NCBI GenBank assembly: GCA_905221605.1
Contig: CAJNDS010000186.1
Location: 84,501-148,500, forward strand
Length of the DNA: 64,000 nt
Origin: Symbiodinium natans
Taxonomy: Eukaryota > Sar > Dinophyceae > Suessiales > Symbiodiniaceae
Direction: 5' to 3'
Shown here: piece by piece, positions 48,601 through 60,600 of the stretch
Numbering within the stretch: position 1 is the stretch's first letter
How the letters are laid out: every line of letters starts with the position of its first letter
Position numbers and translations under genes: made by a program
The notes under the pieces: model-generated
The model's database searches: none
What the model was told of the DNA's origin: nothing
The model's input: only the letters and a program-made list of their open reading frames with translations

Positions 48601-51600
48601 TAAGGGGGGGGTATGACACCCAAGGTCCCCTAATGCTCCCTAGCTTCGGGGGGTTTAGGGTTCAGGGTTCAGGGTACAGGGGGCTGATAGGGTACGCAAA
48701 CCCTATACCCCTTTATAAACCCGTGAGGAGTTGTAGGATTATGGGATTCGGAAGCCCCTAAACACTTGAGAAGTTTTGCCAGTTGAGGGATCACATCCAA
48801 GCCCCGCTTTGCGGCTGTTAGCATGCCAAACCCACAGGAAGCCTCTGGTGTGTTAGGGTTTTGGTGATTAGGGTTTAGCTATCAATCTTGGACTAGAAGC
48901 CAAAACCCTACACCCGGAACTCTATAAACCCTAAACCCTAAACCCTAAACCCTGAACCCCCTAAAGTACGGTGCATCCGCCGAGGCCCTGCGGCTGCGGC
49001 GCGAATGCCAAGATGTGCCGTTGGACCGCCATAGCCTCAGGTTCCGGAGTACTATACCTTAGGGTTTGGGTTTGGGGTTTGGGGTTCCTGGGGTTTGGGG
49101 TTTAGGGTTTAGGGTTCCTACTATTTGCTTAAGAACCCCCAAAGAATAAACGGCAATAATCCCTATGTTACCCTTACAGGAAGTTTTTTTTAGTTGTTGG
49201 GGGGTTTCTTAAGCAAATAGCAGGTTCGTGTCGGGCTCAGCGCTTGATGAGGGTCGAGGGTTTAGGGGCTTAGGGTTTAGGGTTTTCATGGTTTTGGATT
49301 GTGCTGATTTCAATTTCCTCTCTCGATGCCACCATCTGCTTGCATCCCAAGAGACGTGAAACGCATACAGAGTTTCATCACACGAATTGCCGAGCAAGGC
49401 ACACTTCACATTCATGCTGGTCGGGTTGCACAGCGACGATATCAGCACGACGTACCATGCACATCTTGCCCGTTAAGGATGTTGAACATATCGACGTGGC
49501 AGGTACACATGGCTGATCAAAGCTCTTGAGGGTTGTCCCGAAGCCCCCAAACCGCTCTTGTTCCCCTAAGCCCCAAACCATAAGCCCAAAACCCTTCCAC
49601 CCTACATTCTAAGCCCCAAACCGCTCTTGTTCCCCTAAGCCCCAAACCCCACACCCGAGCCCCACGACGCTACCCCGAAACCCTAACCCTACAACCCCAA
49701 ACCCCAAACCCCAAACCCCAAACCCTAAACCCTAAACCCTAAACTACCCTAAACAACACAGCCGGCCCAGGATGAGTGGGGGTGGCAGCCCCAGCTTTGG
49801 AGTTTGAGTAGGGGCCCTTTATGCTTTAGAGGGGTAAACCTTAAGGTTTAGGGTTTAGGGTTTAGGGTTTAGGACTAGGACCCAGAGCAGGCCCCTATGC
49901 CCTGTTGTTAGTCCTTTTAGGCCAAAAAGGATGCCCTCTTTATTCCTCGGTTGCTCTTGGGTCTGCGTTTTGCTTGTCTTAGCATTTATACTTGCTCTTG
50001 CTGTAGATTGTTATTGTCTTGCTGAGTTCTTCTCATGGTCATTTTCAAACACATGCATGAACACAGGCTGTGGCGGGCTTAAGGGTTTCATGTTCCAAAA
50101 AAAACAGACCGAGGGCTGACGCTCAAGTTTGGGGAGGGCGTCTTTTCTTTAAGGTGTTGGGGGGAAGGTTCGTGGGGGTTGTCCAGCTCAGGGCCTACGG
50201 CTTAGAGCTCCGGGTTCAGCAGGCTGGCCTTTGGACTCTTTTGGACTGTTCGCCCCAGAGGAGTGACGCGAAACGCAGAGCCTCTGCCCCAAGGTCGGAG
50301 ATGCTGGAATCGGCTGGGTTTTGTGAAGGAACAGAAGTCAATCTGCCATATTGTGAGGAAGCCAGGGTGTGTCCCACATATATATATATATATATATATT
50401 AGCAATAGCTCAGACCAAGTTCCCTCATCGACCTCCCAGGGCCCAAGAGACTCGAAACCCAGGTCAAGATTGGAATCTCCCTGACCATAAGACACCCAAC
50501 ACAAACCTACAACAGGGCTCATTTTCTGAAATTGGTGAGTGTCTATAGCATAAATGTTGGTGAGAGTATACACTAGTGGGTGTCCTTGTGGTATGCTGGC
50601 AATGACAACCCTACTGCGCATAGAGGGGTGCGGCCCCGCAATGGGCTTCTAAGTGGTATAGCTTGGGGCAGAAGTCCTTAAACTGCAGACGGTTAGCCCC
50701 TGTACTCTCTTGCAGGGTTCATATCACCTTCAAGGATTCTTGGGTAGCCTCTGTAGGTTTCGGGGCCTTCAGGAACGCCCTGAGGTACGAAAACGAGATC
50801 TGCTACCCCACTTCTGTGGCTTGTCCGGTCACGTGCAAAGAAGACGAGCAGCGCTGCTACATCACCGCACCTCGGCACGAGACAGTTCGGGGTCTAGGGC
50901 GTAGGGTTTAGGGTTTAGGGTTTAGGGTTTAGGGTTTAGGGTTTAGGGTTTAGGGGGCTCGCCAGACCACAGCGGCCTCTTTCTGTAGGCTCTCAAGTCA
51001 AACCTTTCTACTTAGTAGCTGAGTGAGCAAACTTTACACTTTTTGTTCTACAATAATTAATCCTCTACAGAACTGAAAGTGTACAATTTTTGGGGGGCTC
51101 ATGAACTCAGCAACCAAGGATAAGATTCTTGGGGGTTGGGGGGTTGTTTGGGTACAGGGCTTAAGCGTGAGCTGTCGGGGGGGCCGCATTGCCTCAGCCC
51201 GACGCTCGAATCAACCTGGGATATTCCCCTGTGCTTTGGCACCTGGGCCTTTGCATATTTCCCCTTCATGTCGAGGAAATATTGTCAGAGTCTTTCAGAA
51301 GCCAACGTTAGGGTTTAGGGCTTAGGGTTCATAGGGTTTTAGGGTTTAGTTTTTGGGGATTTCGTGTCTAGGGAATGTCAGTAAGGCCAGCGGCATGTCA
51401 AGAAGGCTTAGTCTTTAGGGGAGGCTACTTCAGGATAGTGAAGCGTAAGAAGGCGTACATGAGGGGGGGGGACAGACACCCCTTGGGGGCGTCGTAGCAA
51501 AAACCCTGCAAACCCAAATTCCTAAACCCGGAACCCTAAACCCTAAACCCTAAACCCTAAACCCTAAACCCTAAACCCTAAACCCTAAACCACCCTAAAC

Positions 51601-54600
51601 CCTAAACCCTAAACCCTAGGAGAGGAGACACAGACTCAGGATTACGAGGCCAACGGTGCCCCTGGCGTGTACCGGGAGACTTGCGTCAAGGCGGACCAGG
51701 CTGGGCTGAGGTTTGGGGTCTGGGCTCGGGTTTAGGGTTTTGGGTTAGGGCTCAGGACCCCTGATCCCCCGACTACAAACCCCCTGAAAAGAGAAAGAGC
51801 CAGCAAAAGACCTAGAACCTGACATAGTCCTGTATTTTGGTAGGCTGCCCATAGGAGTCTTTCTTGAGGGGGGGGGTGGGGGGGGGTGGCTCGGTTTCGG
51901 GGTGCCATCCCAAGGCCCTGCTTAAGCATCTGGGCTTGGAGGAGGGTAGGGCTCAGGCTCAACGGGCTTTGGTTTACTAAGTCCTGAGCCCTACAGCCTG
52001 AACAGCTCAGAAAAATCCAAAACAGGCTAAACCACCATGAACCAGGTTTGCCCGTGCGGCTCTCACTCGCAGCAGTGCCACGACCCCTACTGGGCGTCTT
52101 GGCTGAAGGGGCCTGCTTGCTTTTCAAGCATACGAAGGCTTATTTATACGGGTAGATATACGTGGTTGTAGGTTCACAATTGGCGCAGTTCGGGCTTGTA
52201 ATTTGAGGGTAGTTAGGTTTATGCTTCCAGTAGATTTGTTTTTAAAGGGGGGGGGGGGGCTGGTTAGGCTTACAATGTGAAGCTTGACTAGGCTCACGCA
52301 TCTGTCTACCCCAACTTATGAGCCCGCGTGCTGCTGCCGATGAGGCTCAAGTAGTTCCATGGCATCCTAAACCTAGGCCCTGAACCTTAAATCTACACAC
52401 CCGAAAGTTCTAAAAACACATCTCCGCTGAAGAGCCCTGCAGAAGTCAGCGGTAGATGCGCTGGTTTCCTAGAGCTGGCTTGCTTGACATGCCGGAACTT
52501 ACTTGAGCGTCCGGACGCGATGTGTTTGGTGATGTTGGGCGAAGTGTAGGGGTTAGGGTTTGGGGTTTGGGGTTTGGGGTTTGGGGTTTAGGGAACGGCG
52601 CATCCGTCGTGTTTTCTGTCCAGCAGCTTAGGGTTTAGGTTTAGGGCTGAGGACTACCACTACTGCTACCCGCTTGTGGACTGGTGGTCCAACAGCTTCC
52701 TTGCCGCACTGGGTCCTCGAAGCCTTATCCAACCCTAAACCCTAAACCCTAAACCCTAAACCCTAAACCCTGAACCTCTTTAAACCCCTAGGATGCCCTC
52801 AGGAGGCCCCGATGAGGGCTTTTGGAGGGTCTTTGGTTCTCTCATCCCACCTTGTATATATACACGTACATATGTACATATATATATGTATGTCTATGGA
52901 TACATATATACTTGTTTTTTTCAACTATTCTAATCACCTTAAAGACTGAACCCGAAGCGGGGGGCGGGTGGGGGTTTAGCGATCGTTTTGGTAGTTTCAT
53001 TTTTTTTTTTGGGGGGGGGGGGACTTAGGGGGATTTGACGTGAGGGAAGCCTCCAGCCAACGGATCACTGAAGCTCGTCGAAGAAGCTAGCACCCGGAGG
53101 TCTTCCAATGCATGATACCCTAAACCCCAAACTTAAACCCTTGAGGAACCCTTAACACTTTCTGAACCCTTAACCCTAAACCCTTAATCCCCCCCCAAGT
53201 CCTACTGGTGTCCCACGACTCCGAGGCACCATGCGCTGCCCCGTGTACTGCACTGAGGATGAGGACTACTGCTACAGCCCCAGCCGCTCGGCACGCCGTG
53301 GCTTCTTTCTTTAGGGAGGGGGGGGGGGGGGGGGGTGGCGAAGCATACAGTGGGGTCATGGGTTTAGGGTTTAGGGTTTTTCGAGGGTATAAACCTTGAA
53401 CTTGAGGTCTACAGGCTTTCTTGGGTTCGGGCTTAGTAATTGAATCATCCAAAGATGCTTTTGAAGTTTTCAATGTACGGGGGCTGCCTTCGACGTGCTT
53501 AATACCGAACGTCAAAGCTCAAGCATTATCCAGATCGCCGCCCTTCACGGGAATCACTCCAGGCTTCGGCCTCTCTCGGTTATTGCTCGGGGTATTACCC
53601 TAAACCCTAAACCCTAAACCCTAAACCCTAAACCCTAAACCCTAAACCCTAAACCCTAAACCCTAAACCCTAAACCCTAAACCCTAATTTTTCTTCTGCG
53701 CAGATGCACGGAGCTGCAGGTCCCTAACTTCTCTTGCTTGGTCTCACGGCCGTTGAATTGCACAGTCTAGCCTTTAGCTAATCTTGCTCATGCTGATTGG
53801 AAAAAACCCTGAACCCTAGACCCTTACATATCAGGCGGTTTCCGAAATTAGGGGTACCTTATTGGGGCCCTCATTATAAGGGAATCCTACTATTTGGGAT
53901 CTATACTTGGGGACCCCATTTTCGTAACCCCCCTTTAAGGTTTGGGGGGGCTGTTGCCGGTGCCCTTTGCACGACCCCCAAGGCTACAACGCGAATGGCG
54001 AGTGGCTGAGCACCGTGGAGACCTGCGCGTCCTGCCTTCCAGAGGAAGCTGTCCGGTTCAGGGTTCTGCTGTTTTGTTTAAGACCCACCCCAACAGAAGA
54101 TATTCTTCCTTATATAAGGGTGAAAATTTACTTCTAGGGGTGATTATCTTTCTTTGTTTTTTTTTGGGGTGGGGGGGGGGTTCTTGAGCAAATGGCAGGG
54201 TTCAGGGTTCGACCCTTTGGCTTTGTAAGGTTTAGGGTTCAGGGTTGACGTTGAAGGGTTCAGGGCTCAGGGTGGATTGCTGAAGCTCTTGCGGAGTTTG
54301 TTCCTGTTTCTCTTCAGCCATGAGATGATCCAATCCAAACATCTCAGACCCCAGGCCCGCAACAGGACTAAGCCCTAAACCCTGCACCCTAAACTTTCTG
54401 CTCTCTTCCCCCCTAAACCCTAAACTGCCCTAAGCCCTAAAGCCCTAGACAGCCCGAAACCCTAAAAACCCGAAGCCCTAAACCCTAAACCCTAAACCCT
54501 AAACCCGAAGCCCTAAGCCCCTGCAGAGTTTGCTTAAGCCTGGAGGGCTGATGGGATGAAGGGACCTTGGGTGGCCAAGGCTTATCCACTACTTTCTCCA

Positions 54601-57600
54601 GAACCCCCCCAAAAAAAAGAGACAACAGCAAAAAACACAGTAGAAAATGATCAATATAAATATATGTCTACATATATATATATATATATGCATATATATT
54701 TATTTATACACGATAATAAGTCTGGAGCACAAACCAGGTACCAAAGGGGACAAAGTGCAAGTGCACTGGCCAGAATTCCTTCTCATGTGACTTCAACGCG
54801 CCTCGGCTTATATGTTTTTCGCATGGCAAACCCTAAACCCCAAATTGTAAACCGTGCGTTTGTTGCTGCTTACCATTGGCTTCGGAATGTTCAGTTGTTT
54901 TCGGCTTTTATGGTTGGTTTCGGGCTACAGGAAATCGGGCTTCGGACAAGGAAGTTCGCAGACTTTCGATGGGCCAGCGGGAGGGTCTGAATTCCCTAAG
55001 GTTTGAAGCCCTAAACCCTAACCCTTTTTCGGCTCCATCCACAGTTCGGGGTTAGGGGTTTTTAGTTTAGGGGCGTGGTGAGGCCCTTGAGCTTTTTCGT
55101 CTTTGGGCTGGGGGGAGGCGGGAGGAATGTTGCAGGTTTTGGCTGGACTTAGAGCATCAGACAGACAGACCCCTAAGCCCTAAACCCTAAACCCTAAACC
55201 CTAAGCCCTAAGCCCTAAACCCTAAAGGAGTGGGGGTACAGCTGGACGGAATGCCTTCCAATCGAAGGAGGCGGGGGCATCTGTTTGGGCCTGGTGGGGT
55301 GCGGGGATTGGGGAGCTTTCAGCCCAAAGCTCTAAGGGTTTAGGGTTTAGGGTTAAGGGTTTAGGGTTTGGGGTTTAGGGCCTGAAGCTTGAAGCCCAGA
55401 GCAAGTTTTGTTCATGGCTTAGGGGAGGACCCACTCGAAGGTTCATGAGTACTGTAAGTCGGGGGTTGTGAGTAGGGTGGCCGTACTTGCAGCCCTGGCT
55501 TAAGGTGTAGGGGAGCCTGCTTGAAATCACCACCGGTGAATATTGAAGTATCAAACTTGTAAGGTGGTATCCGTCAGGTTTGGAGTTTTCTCTGGATCTC
55601 TCTCTGAACTCAAGACCTTACCAAGCTTAACCACCAGTCCTATCGTCTCCTTTTTCATGTTTCAGCATGAGTGCACATACGTATGTATGTATGTATGTAT
55701 GTATGTATGTATGTATGTATGTATGTATGTATGTATGCATATATATATATATGTATGCATATGTGAATTTTGTATAACGTTCTGTCCATCCTTATTGGTT
55801 GAAGGGCTTTTCTGCATGCATGCATGCATGCATGCATGCATGCATGCATGCATGCATGCATGTATGTGTCTATTCGTTTGCTCCTGTTGCTCGGCATTGG
55901 CATGTTCAGCATGGGACACCGGGAAACCCTGAGCCCTAAACCGCCTAAACCCTAAATCTCAACTTCGGGGGCCTAGAGTTCTCACTGGGTTTAAGCCCTA
56001 AACCCTAAACCCTAAACCCTAAACCCTAAACCCTAAACCCTAAACCCTAAACCCTAAACCCTAAACCCTAAACCCTAAACCCTAAACCCTAAACCCTAAA
56101 CCCTAAACCCTTGGGGGTCTTGGGATGCTTTCGTTCTGCCAGGGACTTGAGGTGGGTTGTTTTGTTGCAGAGGCCTCTCCCTCATTAAAGCCTTCGCTCT
56201 GGTACCCTACCTTTGGAACGACTCCTGTCCTACAACTGCCCCGAAGTCCCTAAGTTATGCCTTTAGGGGTTGGGGTTTAGAAGTTTAGGGTTTAGGGTTT
56301 AAGCCCGAAACCCCAATTCTTCGCAGGCTACTGCCCACCCACGTGCGCCGATGGTGAGGCGGGGGCCGCAGACAGATTTTTTTTGTTTGCACGGGACGGG
56401 TTTCAGGGTGTTGGGTTGAGGGCTTAGGGTTGAGGGTTGGTGCGAACTTCTGAAGGTTGGTGGATATAGGGTTGATTCATCATTTCTTCACGCTTCAGTG
56501 CTTAAGCATTCGGAACCCACCCCGCATACACCTGGAACGCTGCCTCGGGGCGTTGTCCGCGAGGCGGCGCCCGAAGTTGGGGGCGATGTTTTCGCTGAGG
56601 GGAGGGGGCTTAGGGTCGGGGCTGGGGATTATAGTTCTTAGGCTATGATTATAGGGGTTAGATCCAGTTGTGGGAGGTCCCTGCCCCAAACGCCTGAACC
56701 CCCCCCCCCCCCCCCCCCCCCTCCCCAAAACCCTCAAAAGCTCATAGAGGCTCAACCCACATAAGGTTTAAGGATATCAGAGCATCGCATCAGACTCCGG
56801 AGTCGCACCTTGCTGCTTAGTGTTCTGACTTTACAGGAGAGCTTGGCTCCTGAGGTCAGCTGTCGACGACGATCCCACACATGCTGAGCCCCCCCCCCCC
56901 CCCCCCCCCAACAAAGACTATGCCCGAAACCCTACACCCCTGACCAACAAAAAACCCCCCAAATCCTAGGGCCCCTAAGCCCCTAAGCTTCTAAGCCCCT
57001 ATGCCCCTAAGCCCTAACCTTAAACCCTAAACCCTAGTATCAGCACCTGCCACCCATAAAAGGCCCTCACAGCCTTGAGGGAGTCCCGAGGTCAGCTGCC
57101 CCATTGTGGACGACTACAAGCCCGACGGCTCCTGGTTGGGCTGGGCCGACCCATCCACGTGGGGCTTGGGGTTTGGTTTGGGGGCTTGGGGGCTTGGGGG
57201 TTTGGGGGTTTGGGGGTTTGGGGGTTTGGGGGTTTGGGGGTTTGGGGGGTTTGGGGTTTCTGGGTTTTTTTGGGTGCAAAACTTTTGTACTTTTTGGTTT
57301 TGGGCTCCTATTCTAGCTACTTATACCTAGAAAGCATATACTTTTTTCCAGGGTCTACTCCAAATTAGGGGTTCAGGGTTTGGGGCTTAGGATTTGGGGT
57401 TCTCGAGTCGAGGGCTTAAGGTTTAGGATTTAGGGTTTGGGTTTTCGTGGGCCCTTGGGACGGTGCGTATGCTCCCTTGATGGGTCCAAGAGTGGTACAC
57501 GTGGGAATATTGTTTCAGATGGTTCAAAGGGCCACGACAAGTTAGGGTTTAAGGAATGACGTGTTTGAGTTGGGATGTTCCCCCTTACACTAACAGCCCT

Positions 57601-60600
57601 TAATAGGGATTCTTGTAGGGGGCACTAACATTAACTGTAAAGGACTGCTAGTATAAGGAGGAACTTCCCAATGTTTCAGGTTAAAGGTCCATGGCTTTGG
57701 GAACCCCAACGGGATCGAGGCTCATTTCGAACTTGGCACACACTAAGGTTGGCCACGAATCGCCTGAACTCTCAGTCCCCTTAGCCCCGCCCAAGAGCCC
57801 CCCCCCCCCCCCCCCTCTGCCCTCCCCCCCCCCCCTCCCCCCCTCCCCCAACCCGACCCAAAAGCCTCTCAGAGTTAAAGTACCTAAACTCCCCCCCCCC
57901 CCCCCCCCCGAAACACCCCCCCGCCCAACCTAGACCTAAGCCCCCACCCAAAAACCTCTCAGAGTTCAGCCCTAAACCCTAAACCCTAAACCCTAAACCC
58001 TAAACCCTAAACCCCTAAACAGGAAGTGCGCCGCCAACTGGGACAGCTGCCCCTGCGGGACGGAGGCCAAGTCCTGCCCCGGCGCCACCGCCATGCGCTG
58101 CATCTTCAAGGTCTCCCAGGGTGTAGGGTTTAGGGTTTAGGGTTTGGGGTTTAGGGTTTAGGGTTTGGGGTTTAGGGTTTAGGGTTTAGGGTTTGGGGTT
58201 TAGGGTTTAGGGTTTGGGTCTTCAAGGTCTCCCAACCTCCCTCCCCCACCCCTTTCTCTTTTTGGGGTTTGGGGTGTAGGGTTTAGGGTGTAGGGTTTAG
58301 GGCCTCCTCCCCCCCCCCCCCCTTTCTCTTCTTGGGGTTTAGGGTGTAGGGTTTAGGGTTTGGGGTTTGGGGTTTGGGGTTTGGGGTTTGGGGTTTTGGG
58401 TTTGGGGTTTAGGGTTTGGGGTTGTGGGTTTGGTGTTTAGGGGTGTTTCGGATTTGGGGTTTACTTTGCGCGGCTTAGGGTGTTTAGGGCGGCGGTTGAG
58501 GCGGTTGGGGCGGTTTAGCGGGTTTAGGGCGTTTGGGGCTTATGGCTAGGATGCCCAGTAGTGCCCTTATTCCCTTTTGGGGGGCTTTAGGTTCCCTTGT
58601 AAACCCCTCTAAGCAAAAAAGGGGCACCCTTTTCCATCCCAGGTTACTGGGCAACCCAGATGGGGTTTGTATAGGGAGTCCAAGGAGATCAGGGTTTGGG
58701 TTCCATGCGCGGCTCTATTCTTTGTGGTACTTTACTGTAACTTTAGATCCTTACCTTTTTTGGGTTTATTGGGTTTCTTATTAAGGCAGCTAGAAGTTTC
58801 ATTTAGATCCTTACCTTTTTTGGGTTTCTTGGGTTTCTTATTAAGGCAGCTAGAAGTTTCATTTATAGCTACCCTCCTGAGTGCAGGCAAGTATTTAGGC
58901 CTCTCATGTTCCAAGCTGCTGCTCTTGCCTTTGCCTTCGGCGGCCTTCACAAAAAAAGGGGGGAGGTGAATTGAGGCATCAAGGTTGAGTAACAAGGGGT
59001 TTACCCTAAACCCTCAACCCTCAACCCCCAACCCCTAACCCCCGAAACCTGAACGTTCTGTTGCTGTGGCTCCCTTCCAGCCAACCAGTGGGTGGAAGAG
59101 CCTTCTGGTTTTCAAGGGTTAGGGCCTAGGTTTTTTGGGGTTTGCCCATTGTTTTTACAGAAAGCTGTGGCCCGGGTTTGGCGGAGTCTTCTTGTGAAGG
59201 TGCGGCCGCTGCGTCGTGTATCACAGGCTTCGGGCGCACGGGCTAGAACCGTAGCAGTTTTGGACAAAGGAAAGGCGAAGCCGAAGGCGGCGCCAAAGGA
59301 AAGGCGACTTCGAAGAAGGCGCCAGTCGCCAAAGGAAGGGCGAGGCCGAAGAAGGTGCCATAGGGGTACCTGGTTCCCTCAATCCCTACCAAGAACCAGT
59401 AAGATTTTGATCTGGACAACCTAAACGCCAGACCCAAAACACCCTAGACAAAGACCCTAAACCCTACCGAAATGAAGAAGGACGAGGAGTGCCCCGTGGT
59501 TTGCACGGGGAAGCAGAAGAAGTGCTGGATCACGGACCCTTGGCTTCAATCCGGGGGCAGGGTTTAGGGTTTGGGGTTTAGGGCTTAGGGTTTTTCGCTA
59601 CGGTTTAAAGATTTAGTAGGGGTTTCGAGCTTCTAAAGCAAGGACTTCACTCAGACGGAGGAGTACATCAGCGACCGCGAGATCTGCGTGGCCGAGGACC
59701 CCCTAAAGCCTAAATCCTACCTGGAGCTTCGTTAACCCATGATTTTGAGGGTTGTGCCCAATATGTACAGGGTTAGAACCAATTCTTTTGTAAGGTTTGT
59801 GTGAATATTCCTGAGAAAGGGAGCTGGGGGGGAGCGCACGGGCTCCACCCCAGCGTTATGATTCTAAACCCTAAACCCTAAACCCTAAACCCTAAACCCT
59901 AAACCCTAAACCCTAAACCCTAAACCCTAAACCCTAAACCCTAAACCCTAAACCCTAAACCCTAAACCCTAAGGTTTGGGGATTCAGTGTTCTGGGGTTT
60001 GGCGTGTCGGGTTTGCATCGTCCAAGGCCGGGAGTCCACAGGGTGTGAGGTCGAGCCCCTCCCTGCAAAACCTTACTAGGGGGTTTAGGGTTTAGGGTTT
60101 AGGGTTTAGGGTTTAGGGTTTAGGGTTTAGGGTTTAGGGTTTAGGGTTTAGGGTTTAGGGTTTAGGGTTTAGGGTTTAGGGTTTAGGGTTTATAGAAATT
60201 GTATAGGGTTTGGGTCCCAATAACGTTTTGAACGAAACGTTTTGAACGAAACGTTTTGTTTTTTGGAACTCATTTTTAATTTTTGGGAGGGGGGGCAGGG
60301 GAGGGCTGGAGGGGGGGGGGGAAGGGAAGGGGGGGAGGAGCCAATTTTGGGCTCCGCAACCAAAGTTGGCTTGGGGAGCAATTTCGGCTTTGGGGGCCAA
60401 TTTTGGGCTATGGAACCAATTTTGGGCTTTAGGGGCCAATTTTGGGCTCTGGGAGCCAGTTTTGGGCTACGGAAGCCAATTTTTTTGCTTGGGAGGCAAT
60501 TTTATAGGCTTTGGAGACAACTTTGGGCTTTGCGGGGCTAATTTTGGGCTTTGGAGTCAATTTTGGGCTCTGGGAGGCCATTTTGGGGGCAAATTTTTGC

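Noticed and set aside
49931-50119. Hydrophobic 62-codon ORF as a membrane protein
   Set aside because: T-rich intron DNA gives Leu/Phe/Val codons; no splice borders or homologous motif.
53120-53515. 131-codon minus-strand ORF
   Set aside because: Antisense of the CPVYCTEDEDYCY exon plus a G-run and array; no independent support.
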